Of a DNA stretch of 36,593 nucleotides, positions 27,958-36,145 are shown piece by piece. Under the pieces are notes generated by a model. That model was not told where the DNA came from and did no database searches. It saw only the letters and a program-made list of their open reading frames with translations. Numbering within the stretch: position 1 is the stretch's first letter; each line of letters starts with the position of its first letter. This stretch comes from an uncultured bacterium (GTDB lineage Bacteria > Bacillota > Clostridia > Lachnospirales > Lachnospiraceae), in NCBI GenBank assembly GCA_947175015.1, contig CAMWLE010000029.1:1-36593 (forward strand), written 5' to 3'. The position numbers and the translations under genes were made by a program.

Positions 27958-28926
27958 ATGAATATGATTGAGGGAATGGCAGAAGGGATAAAATGGTCAG
28001 GTGTCAGTTGTATTGAGAACGCCTATGCCACCATCATGGATTACTATGGGGATGACAGCGAATTTCTGCTTGGAGAGACATTGGAAATACATATTGATCC
28101 GCGCAAGCAGAATGAAATTGCCATGACAGAGATAGCGATACCGGAAATTATGACGGGTGTATTTGGGTATGAGTGCGATAGTATGCCTGATTGTGAACTT
28201 GAAAAGATAAGAGTATATCTGGATGAAGGGGTGCCGGTACTGGTGGAAGTGGATACATATCATATTCCTTATCTGAGACAATATGGGAAATATCATTATT
28301 CTCATGTATGCTTGTTGCGGGGATATGATGAAAAATATATGTATTGTACGGATCCTAATGTGACTGTAAATCAGGAGAAAAGGATAGAAATAGCAATGCT
28401 GCCATATTGCTATTTACAAGGATACGCATTTCAAAAGAAGAGATGTGGTGGTATTGATTATCATGTGGTGACTCAGGATATTGTGAACAAGATTACAAGG
28501 GAAGCATATATACAGGAATATCAACTTTTGATGCGCAACTTGAAGAACAGTGCTGCTATCCGGCATGGAATAGAAGGGTACGCACCGGAAGACATGGGGA
28601 TTTCGCCTTTGTTTCTGCAAGTAAGACATATTGCGGGAAAGCATTGGGGATTTATTCGTTATATGGAATTCTGCAGACAAAAATATGGCGATAACAGGCT
28701 GTGCGGGTTGGAAAGTGATTTGAATGAAATTGTGGACGGATGGGAGAATTACAGGTTAAAGCTCATTCATTTGCTGCTGACGGAAGAGACGTCTGATGAA
28801 AAGTTAAATGCCTTGCATACTTACCTTGATGTCCTTTATGATAGGGAGGAAAAATGGAGGGATAAGGTAAAAGCAGCATGGATTAGCAGCAAGTATGGCA
28901 AATGCAGCGTAAAGCAGGAAATGTAA
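27958..28926 (+). CDS. Stand-alone BtrH-like acyltransferase with Cys-His-Asp triad
   Basis: 322 residues, cytosolic. The BtrH/C39-like papain fold can be traced: Cys18 in WSGVSCIENAYATIMDYYG, the strand GVPVLVEVDTYHIPYL (a hallmark of BtrH N-terminal domains), His116 in YSHVCLLRGYD, and Asp132 in CTDPN. The C-terminal ~140 residues are helical. In butirosin biosynthesis BtrH moves the acyl group from the ACP to the amine of ribostamycin, and the triad here fits such acyl transfer. It is not a bacteriocin-processing peptidase by context, since there is no ABC transporter or double-Gly leader. The start has AAGGGG upstream. Confidence 0.82.
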   Translation: MNMIEGMAEGIKWSGVSCIENAYATIMDYYGDDSEFLLGETLEIHIDPRKQNEIAMTEIAIPEIMTGVFGYECDSMPDCELEKIRVYLDEGVPVLVEVDTYHIPYLRQYGKYHYSHVCLLRGYDEKYMYCTDPNVTVNQEKRIEIAMLPYCYLQGYAFQKKRCGGIDYHVVTQDIVNKITREAYIQEYQLLMRNLKNSAAIRHGIEGYAPEDMGISPLFLQVRHIAGKHWGFIRYMEFCRQKYGDNRLCGLESDLNEIVDGWENYRLKLIHLLLTEETSDEKLNALHTYLDVLYDREEKWRDKVKAAWISSKYGKCSVKQEM

Positions 28927-29102
28927 CATGATAGGAAGTGGAGAGAAGCGAAAAACGGAAAGAAATGAAGGGGCGAGAAGGAAAAGCTATGGAAATGTGA
29001 AAAATTCATAATTTGCAAAGCTTAAAAAGCAAAAATATAAAATACAAAGTCATGAAAATCAAAAGAAAGATACAATGGAAAATATAAGGACGAGGGTGTG
29101 AA

Positions 29103-29825
29103 ATGATTCCGAAGAAAATTCATTATTGCTGGTATGGGGGTAAAAAAATGCCGCCATTGGTGAACCAGTGTATCGCGAGTTGGAAAAAATATTGCCCGGA
29201 TTATGAACTGATATGCTGGAATGAGGAAAATACGGATTTTGGCGCAAACCTTTTTCTGCAAGAGGCATATGAGAGAAAAAAGTGGGCATTTGTAACGGAT
29301 GTAGTAAGATTGATGGCTGTCTATGAGTGCGGGGGGATTTATCTGGATACGGATGTGGAACTGTTGAAACCTTTGGATGATCTTCTGTCGCAGAAGGCTT
29401 TTTTCGCAAAAGAGACGGATGCAAGGGTGTCCACGGGGCTTGGGTTTGGTGCGGAACGACATAACAAGGTCGTGGAGTTGCTCTTGCAGGAATATAAAAA
29501 CGGTGGTTTTGTGTTGGAAAACGGGCAGTTTGATCAGACTTCCTGCCCGAAAAAGAATACAAAGGTGTTGAAGTCGCTTGGGATGGAGGATGGATGTGAG
29601 GTTCAGTACCTGGAGGATTGCGTGATATATCCCACAGAGTATTTCTGTCCTAAGCAGTATGGTAGTAAGGAAATCAATATCAGCGAGAATACATATTCTA
29701 TCCATTATTTCAGGGGGTCCTGGGTTCCTTTTGAATATAAAGTGAAAAAGGCTACCGTAAAGGTTTTTGGAAATCTGGGATATGGGATGATTAAGGTATA
29801 TGACAGGATAAAGTGGGGGATTTGA
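29103..29825 (+). CDS. GT32-type glycosyltransferase (DXD sugar transferase)
   Basis: 240 residues, soluble. It begins MIPKKIHYCWYGGKKMP, the usual start of the Gly_transf_sug/OCH1-like family. Further motifs are WAFVTDVVRLMAVYECGGIY and the metal/nucleotide-sugar DXD at 82-84 (YLDTDVELLKP); the C-terminus has TYSIHYFRGSW. This family transfers hexoses from nucleotide sugars and is frequent in capsule and lipopolysaccharide loci. Here it sits between two BtrH-like genes, 1 bp from the second. It probably builds the sugar acceptor to which acyl groups are added, or glycosylates the final product. The acceptor and donor are not predictable. Confidence 0.88.
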   Translation: MIPKKIHYCWYGGKKMPPLVNQCIASWKKYCPDYELICWNEENTDFGANLFLQEAYERKKWAFVTDVVRLMAVYECGGIYLDTDVELLKPLDDLLSQKAFFAKETDARVSTGLGFGAERHNKVVELLLQEYKNGGFVLENGQFDQTSCPKKNTKVLKSLGMEDGCEVQYLEDCVIYPTEYFCPKQYGSKEINISENTYSIHYFRGSWVPFEYKVKKATVKVFGNLGYGMIKVYDRIKWGI

Positions 29826-29826
29826 G

Positions 29827-30936
29827 ATGCGTCAAGGCGGTAATGTGGGTGGCAGGATGAAAGGAAATTTCCTGGAAAGGGATTATTTTTATGACAGCAA
29901 TATGAAAAAGGATGAGAAAGTTGCCATGGTGGGCAACTGCCTGGAACAGTTGGCGGCTATTATTATGAAAAATATTTATCCTGGAGAAATAGATTATTAT
30001 GCCATGGCTATTGAGGATTTGTCCTTCCATGTGAGGTATGACAGGCAAGGATATCTTACCCGAAGTGCCTTGAAATGTAATGAAACAGGGCTGGGAAGAA
30101 AGCCATGGATTTTCAGGAAAGAGGTGATTGTATATCATAGAGAAGAAGCCATAGCAGCGTTGAAACATTCGCTGGTTACTTATGGGTATGCAATTGTCAG
30201 AACAGCCGACGGGCATCTGGAATTTTCTAAAAATTATAACGAAGCTTCGGGGGAAAATGATACATTTGACTATGGGAAGTTCCCTGAAATGGGGCATGTG
30301 TTCCTTATTATCGGTGAAGATGAAGACAATTATTATTATATAGAACAGCCCAATGAAATTAACAGAAAGTATTATATCCATGCCGGGGGACGGCGGGATA
30401 TTGGTATGTACCCCAAAGAAAAGTTTTACAGGGCATTTGAACTTTACCTGGGTTTGTTTTTCGTGGAATTTCACGAAGAGGATATGGATCATGGCGGTCA
30501 ATTGGGGCAACGTATCTTGAGGCAGTCCAAAGCTAATTTTCAGGATAATTACGCCTCACGTGCACCGGAGAATGATTCGTTTTCCATTCTGGGAGGCAGG
30601 GCTGCGCTCATAAAGATAAAAGATATGCTGGAACAGGGGAAGTTCGTGTTGGACAGAAAGGTGTTCCATCCCAGTGTACAGGCATATGGGAGTCATACCA
30701 TAGGAGAAGAATTTCTGAATGGAATGACAAGTATTCTGAACAGGCGGGAAGCGATGGAGGGATATTTGCGGAATCAGGGGCAGGAGAGTGATGTGCTTGC
30801 CAGGGATATTGCGTTGTGGAAACAGGCCAAGGAGAAGGTGTTGTATCAATGCAGCGTCGGGGGAAAGACATTGGAGAAGGATGATATTTGTTTTGAGGCA
30901 ATTGTTGAGGCGGAAGAAAGGCTCCTTGGGGAGTGA
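29827..30936 (+). CDS. BtrH-like transferase with altered third active-site residue
   Basis: 369 residues, the longest of the three BtrH-like proteins. Cys38 in MVGNCLEQLAAIIMKN matches the catalytic Cys, and His157 lies in FPEMGHVFLIIGEDED. Where the sister protein has Asp in TDPN, this one has IEQPN, that is Gln174 (with Glu173 next to it). Papain-like enzymes tolerate Asn or Asp there, so Gln may weaken or change the chemistry. The C-terminal ~150 residues are helical (LEQGKFVLDRKVFHP, EEFLNGMTSILNRREAMEGY), as in other members. It is last in the cluster and coupled to the glycosyltransferase by a 1-bp gap. No terminator is obvious after it. Confidence 0.78.
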   Translation: MRQGGNVGGRMKGNFLERDYFYDSNMKKDEKVAMVGNCLEQLAAIIMKNIYPGEIDYYAMAIEDLSFHVRYDRQGYLTRSALKCNETGLGRKPWIFRKEVIVYHREEAIAALKHSLVTYGYAIVRTADGHLEFSKNYNEASGENDTFDYGKFPEMGHVFLIIGEDEDNYYYIEQPNEINRKYYIHAGGRRDIGMYPKEKFYRAFELYLGLFFVEFHEEDMDHGGQLGQRILRQSKANFQDNYASRAPENDSFSILGGRAALIKIKDMLEQGKFVLDRKVFHPSVQAYGSHTIGEEFLNGMTSILNRREAMEGYLRNQGQESDVLARDIALWKQAKEKVLYQCSVGGKTLEKDDICFEAIVEAEERLLGE

Positions 30937-31024
30937 TTCGATACTTTATTATATTTTTTATATACATTTCATGGGGTTAAGATTGCGGGATTGAGAAACG
31001 ATTGAAGTTATTCTTGGAAGTCAA

Positions 31025-31053
31025 TTGTTTTTCACCCGCATTTATGTTAGAAT
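31025..31053 (+). promoter_or_regulatory. Promoter of the dTDP-4-dehydrorhamnose reductase gene
   Basis: -35 TTGTTT (31025-31030), 17-bp spacer, -10 TAGAAT (31048-31053), about 80 bp upstream of the start codon. This indicates a new transcription unit, separate from the acyl-transfer cluster. Confidence 0.6.
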
Positions 31054-31064
31054 GAGTCTAAGCT

Positions 31065-31098
31065 GGTAACAGTTCCCTAACCTGTCTGAACTGTTATC
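31065..31098 (+). promoter_or_regulatory. Inverted repeat in the 5' leader of rfbD
   Basis: GGTAACAGTT (31065-31074) pairs with AACTGTTATC (31089-31098): 10 bp with one G-U pair over a 14-nt loop, just downstream of the promoter. It could be an operator or a leader hairpin. No U-tract follows, so it is not a terminator. Confidence 0.45.
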
Positions 31099-31133
31099 TA
31101 AGGTGAAAAGAAAGGATAGGGTAGGAGGTAATT

Positions 31134-31991
31134 ATGAAGGTTCTTGTAACGGGTGTAAAAGGGCAGTTAGGTTATGATGTGGTAAATGAGTTGAGTGGGC
31201 GCGGTATTGAGACGGTGGGCGTGGACATTGATGAAATGGATATTACAGATGCGGAAAGTGTGAACAATGTCATCAGGAAAGAAGCTCCGGATGCAGTGAT
31301 TCATTGTGCGGCGTATACCGCAGTGGATGCTGCGGAAGAGAATGAAGCTGCCTGCCGCAGGGTAAATGCGGACGGCCCGCAGAACATAGCAAATATCTGT
31401 AAAGAACTGGATATCAAGATGCTGTATATCAGCACAGATTATGTGTTCAGCGGCCAGGGAGAGCATTTCTGGAAGCCGGAGGATGCCTGTGATCCGCAGA
31501 GTGTCTATGGGCGGACCAAATATGAGGGAGAGCTTGCAGTCAGAAATACTTTGGACAAGTATTTTATTGTGCGGATTGCGTGGGTATTTGGTATCAACGG
31601 GAAGAACTTTATCAAAACCATGCTGAATTTGTCTAAAAATAACAAAACAATCCGGGTGGTAAATGATCAGTTTGGTTCCCCTACGTATACCTATGATCTT
31701 GCCAAGCTTTTGGCAGATATGGTGGTGACGGATAAGTATGGGATTTATCATGCTACAAATGAGGGCATCTGTTCCTGGTATGATTTTGCCTGTGCGATTT
31801 TCAAAGAGGCGGGCATTGCTGTGGAAGTGGTGCCGGTGAGCACCGAAGAATATGGGGCGAAGGCAAAGCGGCCGGCCAACAGCCGAATGGATCATGGGAA
31901 ATTGACAGAAAACGGTTTCACAAAACTTCCCCCATGGCAGGATGCACTCCACAGGTATGTGGCGGTTTTGAAAGAGCAGAAATTTTTCTGA
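31134..31991 (+). CDS. rfbD: dTDP-4-dehydrorhamnose reductase
   Basis: 285 residues, the family's normal length. Extended short-chain dehydrogenase: NAD(P)-binding GVKGQLG (7-13), IHCAAYTAVDAAE, catalytic STDYVFSG and Tyr125-x3-Lys129 in VYGRTKYEGE, and the substrate-domain VNDQFGSPTYTYDLA typical of RmlD. It reduces dTDP-4-keto-L-rhamnose to dTDP-L-rhamnose. AGGAGG lies upstream of the start. The rest of the rml pathway (A, B, C) is not in the window. Because it has its own promoter, it is not certain that it serves the neighbouring cluster, though it could supply dTDP-rhamnose as a sugar donor. Confidence 0.92.
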   Translation: MKVLVTGVKGQLGYDVVNELSGRGIETVGVDIDEMDITDAESVNNVIRKEAPDAVIHCAAYTAVDAAEENEAACRRVNADGPQNIANICKELDIKMLYISTDYVFSGQGEHFWKPEDACDPQSVYGRTKYEGELAVRNTLDKYFIVRIAWVFGINGKNFIKTMLNLSKNNKTIRVVNDQFGSPTYTYDLAKLLADMVVTDKYGIYHATNEGICSWYDFACAIFKEAGIAVEVVPVSTEEYGAKAKRPANSRMDHGKLTENGFTKLPPWQDALHRYVAVLKEQKFF

Positions 31992-32039
31992 AATGTGCGA
32001 AATATATATTAAAAAGTGGATACAGTTGAGGAAGAATAC

Positions 32040-32951
32040 ATGAAAAAATGTTTGAGGTGGGGATGTTTTCTTTTGTTTTGCATTGTGTTGATGACTGGCT
32101 GTACATCAAGCGGAAAATTAGATGAGGGAAATATTGCCTGTGTGATTGCGCTGGAGACGGTTCCAGCAGAATTTGATGCCTTTCGTGATGAGATACATAA
32201 GAAGCTGGACATTGAAGTTTTTCTTAATAATGAGGTGAATGAGCGTACTTATGCGGTTCATTTGAATGCGGAAAACGGATTCCGGCAGGAGGCAATGTTG
32301 AATCCCGGATTCTATCAGGTAAAGTGGTGTACGGAATCACCTTTTTATATCCATATGGAGGCGGCGACCAGACAGGCTGTACTGGAGGTGGGAGCTGATA
32401 AAGAGAACCGTCTGGATGTCTATGTCACAAATCCGGAAGAGTTGGCGGCGAATGTGCTGTGGATGGAAGCATCTGCGCAGATTTTAAAGGAGGAGATATT
32501 TGCGCGCAAAGTACAGTGGAAAGGTGAAGTGATTGATATCAAGGATATTGTGAATTATGTAGATTTTGAATATAATCAGCCTGTGGGGGCATATGGACAG
32601 GCAGGTATTTCTAATCTGGCAGAACGGATAGGGATCGTTGTGATGAATGAAACAGATCATGAGCTTTCCTGGAGAGAATGTGCGGTGCAATCAGTTACAT
32701 TCAGCAGTACCAATGCAATATTGGCGGGGGGCGCTATGGTGGGAGTGCCTCTTGCGGAGATTGTGCACAAGGAAAGCGGATGCTATGGCACACCGGATGC
32801 CTTGGACGGTTCCGTTTTGTTAGGTGCAGGGGTAGAGCAGATACGGGCTGCTTATCTGGATACGGTTTCAGGGGATAAGATTACGATTGCAACCGATGCC
32901 AATGGATCATATGTGATGAAAATGACTTATGAATTTGCGGTGTTTGAATAG
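32040..32951 (+). CDS. Putative lipoprotein of unknown function
   Basis: 303 residues from ATG 32040, chosen because GAGGAAG precedes it and it begins a signal peptide (an in-frame start exists at 32016). The N-terminus has MKKCLRWG, a hydrophobic core, then a lipobox-like MTGC with Cys21, so it should be lipidated and anchored outside the membrane. The mature part is polar and folded (about 270 residues); I do not recognise a domain. It has patterns such as YAVHLNAENGFRQEAMLNPG and VVMNETDHELSWRE. It lies upstream of a membrane protein with a J-like domain, with a 118-bp gap that shows nothing distinctive. Confidence 0.7.
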   Translation: MKKCLRWGCFLLFCIVLMTGCTSSGKLDEGNIACVIALETVPAEFDAFRDEIHKKLDIEVFLNNEVNERTYAVHLNAENGFRQEAMLNPGFYQVKWCTESPFYIHMEAATRQAVLEVGADKENRLDVYVTNPEELAANVLWMEASAQILKEEIFARKVQWKGEVIDIKDIVNYVDFEYNQPVGAYGQAGISNLAERIGIVVMNETDHELSWRECAVQSVTFSSTNAILAGGAMVGVPLAEIVHKESGCYGTPDALDGSVLLGAGVEQIRAAYLDTVSGDKITIATDANGSYVMKMTYEFAVFE

Positions 32952-33069
32952 AGACAGGGAACAGTGAAGTGAGATGAGGTAAATGTATAACGAGTGAGCA
33001 TTTCTGAAGCGTGCGGCGCAAAATGGCAAATGAATAAGCGTATAAGCATAAGATACTGGGGAGATAGGA

Positions 33070-34350
33070 ATGAAAATTGTTAAAGTAATCAAAATCAATA
33101 TATTGGCATTGCTTGCGTTGCCGCTGTTACTGCTGGCGACTGCAGCGCAGATGGCTGCAAAGGCAATGAAAAAGGCAATCGCCATTATAGGTACGATACT
33201 GGTAGTGTTGGCCATTGCGCTGATGTTTGAGATTGTAAGAGATTTTGGGCAGGCGATGGAGTTTATCATGATACTGATATTGTGTATCATATTGGGAGGT
33301 ATTATTTCGGCTATTATTTTCTTTTTACTGTCATTGGCTTCGGCCGTCATTATGGCTGTGGTAGGGGTTGTTATGGGACTTCTGGAGGGCATATATTCTG
33401 TGACATATTCCGGTTACACGTCCCTTTATCATAAATGTAAAATGGAATATGAGGAAGTCAGCGGGGATGGAAACCGGTTTTTGTATGGTTTGGGCTGTTT
33501 GTTCTTTACAATGGTGCGGATTGTGAACAGGGTGCTGATTTTTTTCATGACACATGCGTTGAAGCTGCTGGTGGTCTGCAGTCTGGTACTTGTAGTGGGT
33601 GGCATTTATTTGATTCATGCTGAGGTGGTGGAAACTTTTGGAATTGGTTTGCCGGCATATCTGAAGTTGTTCCCTGCGTTTGAAATTGTGTATGGTGTGG
33701 TATTATATGCCGCTATGACTTTGGGAATGTGTTCTGTTTTGATATCCCTTGGGGTGGAATGGAACCAGTGGGGCATAGAAATGTCGCTATCAACTTCTCA
33801 TTATGATGCGTATGTGAAAAACGTCAGAGAACAATGGCAGGAATTACAGGTGGATTACGAGGAAGTTCCCGATATTGATGATAAAAAACGCCAGCAATGT
33901 ATGGAAGCTGCGGAAATTTTAGAGCGGCATATTGAGAGCTTTGACGATTTTGTGCAGGAGCTTTCACCGATCATAGATAGTAGCGACGATTATATGCTGC
34001 GTTCCGAGCTCAGTGAATATGCGGGAATTTTACAGGAAATATCAGAGAAACTCAGCGAATACCATGGAGAAGTGCCATTGGAGGTTTTTGAGAAGTATGT
34101 TTCCCGGATACAAGAGGCTGATAAATTGAAGAATTCTATCAGGAGGCGCAGTGAGAAGGCACAGGAGAGACGGGAAGAAAGTAAGGGTAAAGGTGGTTTC
34201 TTTGCCGGCTGCAACTCGGCCGGGAAGTTGGAAAAGCGATATAAGGCACTCTGTAAAACATATCATCCGGATAATGAAGCCGGAGATGAAGAGACATTCA
34301 AGCTCATTCAGACAGAGTATGAGAATATGAAAAAGAGTCTGGGGGCTTGA
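33070..34350 (+). CDS. Polytopic membrane protein with a C-terminal J-like domain
   Basis: 426 residues. About six hydrophobic segments occupy residues 10-26, 37-53, 65-85, 86-105, 165-183 and 205-228. A long charged, probably coiled-coil region (about 235-375) follows, with many Glu/Lys. The last ~45 residues form a compact J-like domain: LEKRYKALCKTYHPDNEAGD with HPD at 399-401, then FKLIQTEYENMKKS. The HPD motif stimulates Hsp70 ATPase, so this protein could recruit DnaK to the membrane. Unlike DnaJ, the J domain is at the C-terminus and lacks Gly/Phe and zinc regions. GGGGAG precedes the start. Confidence 0.78.
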   Translation: MKIVKVIKINILALLALPLLLLATAAQMAAKAMKKAIAIIGTILVVLAIALMFEIVRDFGQAMEFIMILILCIILGGIISAIIFFLLSLASAVIMAVVGVVMGLLEGIYSVTYSGYTSLYHKCKMEYEEVSGDGNRFLYGLGCLFFTMVRIVNRVLIFFMTHALKLLVVCSLVLVVGGIYLIHAEVVETFGIGLPAYLKLFPAFEIVYGVVLYAAMTLGMCSVLISLGVEWNQWGIEMSLSTSHYDAYVKNVREQWQELQVDYEEVPDIDDKKRQQCMEAAEILERHIESFDDFVQELSPIIDSSDDYMLRSELSEYAGILQEISEKLSEYHGEVPLEVFEKYVSRIQEADKLKNSIRRRSEKAQERREESKGKGGFFAGCNSAGKLEKRYKALCKTYHPDNEAGDEETFKLIQTEYENMKKSLGA

Positions 34351-34509
34351 GTGGATAATATCAGCGATTGGTTATACGAACCGTTTATTTCTGTTATGCC
34401 TGGCGAATGGACATTGCAGGTCAGCTTTGCATATGTTTGCGGGAAAACACCGACTCATTTCAAAATTGCAGCTATCTACGAGAAGCCATCGGAGGAAGAT
34501 ATGAGCTGA
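34351..34509 (+). CDS. Small 52-residue ORF with GTG start
   Basis: GTG at 34351 directly follows the TGA of the upstream membrane protein, with GGGGG 6 nt before it. The frame encodes 52 residues: MDNISDWLYEPFISVMPGEW, then TLQVSFAYVCGKTPTHFK, ending EKPSEEDMS. The composition looks protein-like, with hydrophobic and aromatic residues in a regular pattern and no membrane segment. Tight linkage to the J-like gene suggests co-translation. No family is recognised. It could also be a chance ORF. Confidence 0.4.
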   Translation: MDNISDWLYEPFISVMPGEWTLQVSFAYVCGKTPTHFKIAAIYEKPSEEDMS

Positions 34510-34678
34510 GCTGGATGAAGGGGGAAAGATTGAATCACTAAGGAAGGGATATAAAATAAGCAGTTGTTTCTTATGAGATACACGAAGCGACTGTCGCATG
34601 AAGCACAGCAGGTACAAAAGCATCAGATACGAAAGCCAAGTTAGAGTCAAAGAAAAGGCGAAAAAGAAGAAAAAATTG
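34510..34678. other. Intergenic stretch before the rpsL promoter
   Basis: Rather purine-rich sequence with only very short ORFs lacking RBS. I see no further promoter, tRNA or repeat. The promoter and nested terminator of rpsL begin at 34679. Confidence 0.5.
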
Positions 34679-34707
34679 TTGACAGCACATCCATGAACAG
34701 CTATAAT
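34679..34707 (+). promoter_or_regulatory. Consensus promoter of rpsL (str operon)
   Basis: TTGACA (34679-34684), 17-bp spacer (34685-34701), TATAAT (34702-34707): a perfect sigma-A match, about 100 bp upstream of rpsL. The spacer contains the 5' arm of the terminator listed next. Confidence 0.93.
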
Positions 34708-34738
34708 AATAAGGCGTGCGTGTGGATGTGCTTTTTTT
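34684..34738 (+). terminator. Terminator whose 5' arm lies inside the rpsL promoter
   Basis: AGCACATCCA (34684-34693) pairs with TGGATGTGCT (34723-34732), extendable by two G-U pairs, followed by a T7 run (34732-34738). Transcripts arriving from upstream contain both arms and should terminate. Transcripts starting at the embedded promoter (about 34713) contain only the 3' arm and should pass. This insulates the str operon from upstream genes. Confidence 0.75.
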
Positions 34739-34807
34739 GTACCAGTAATATGTTCCGTAAGCGCATGACAAACTACTATATTATATATCAGGAAGAGGTG
34801 AAACAGA

Positions 34808-35230
34808 ATGCCAACATTTAACCAGTTAGTAAGAAAAGGACGTGAGACCTCCGTAAAGAAGTCTACGGCACCGGCTCTGCAGAAAGGATACAATTCCCTT
34901 CACAAGAAGGCGACGGATGCATCCGCTCCTCAGAAGCGCGGCGTATGTACTGCTGTGAAGACTGCGACTCCCAAGAAGCCTAACTCAGCTCTCAGGAAAA
35001 TCGCCAGAGTACGTCTTTCCAACGGAATTGAAGTGACAAGCTATATTCCCGGTGAAGGACACAATCTGCAGGAGCACAGTGTTGTATTGATCCGCGGCGG
35101 CAGGGTAAAGGATCTGCCTGGTACCAGATATCACATTATCCGTGGTACACTCGATACAGCAGGTGTTGCCAACAGGAAGCAGGCTCGCTCCAAGTACGGC
35201 GCTAAGAGACCTAAGGCTGCAAAGAAGTAA
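34808..35230 (+). CDS. rpsL: 30S ribosomal protein S12
   Basis: 140 residues, starting [15 protein letters not shown], with the Firmicutes insertion ([20 protein letters not shown]). The decoding-centre segment [11 protein letters not shown] has the usual Lys associated with streptomycin sensitivity, and [20 protein letters not shown] is intact. GAAGAGG precedes the start. First gene of the str operon, with its own consensus promoter. In many Firmicutes rpsL follows rpoC closely; here about 15 kb separate them. Confidence 0.97.
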   Translation: MPTFNQLVRKGRETSVKKSTAPALQKGYNSLHKKATDASAPQKRGVCTAVKTATPKKPNSALRKIARVRLSNGIEVTSYIPGEGHNLQEHSVVLIRGGRVKDLPGTRYHIIRGTLDTAGVANRKQARSKYGAKRPKAAKK

Positions 35231-36091
<861 letters not shown>

Positions 36092-36145
36092 GACCCTATT
36101 TTTGTGTGTTCTTTGGTTTTGAAGTAAGTAAAGGAGGAAAAAATC

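Larger units (their letters stand above)
21504..30936 (+). other. Candidate carrier-protein-dependent acyl/aminoacyl transfer biosynthetic cluster (BtrI/BtrJ/BtrH-like)
   Basis: Nine plus-strand genes with short spacings: ATP-grasp, ACP, AMP ligase, ACP-BtrH fusion, AMP ligase, ACP, BtrH-like, GT32, BtrH-like. One 4-bp overlap (24871-24874), a 5-bp gap (26155-26159) and a 1-bp gap (29826) indicate an operon, with a remnant of an unrelated gene between genes 1 and 2. In the butirosin pathway BtrJ (ATP-grasp) loads an amino acid onto BtrI (ACP) and BtrH transfers the acyl chain to the sugar amine. The same three families are multiplied here. No KS, condensation, thioesterase, phosphopantetheinyl transferase, decarboxylase or exporter gene is present in the locus. 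The function is inferred from families only. Confidence 0.6.

Noticed and set aside
27958..30936. C39 bacteriocin-processing peptidases
   Set aside because: The fold is C39-like, but there is no ABC transporter, no membrane segment and no double-Gly precursor peptide; carrier proteins and ligases next door favour BtrH-type acyl transfer.
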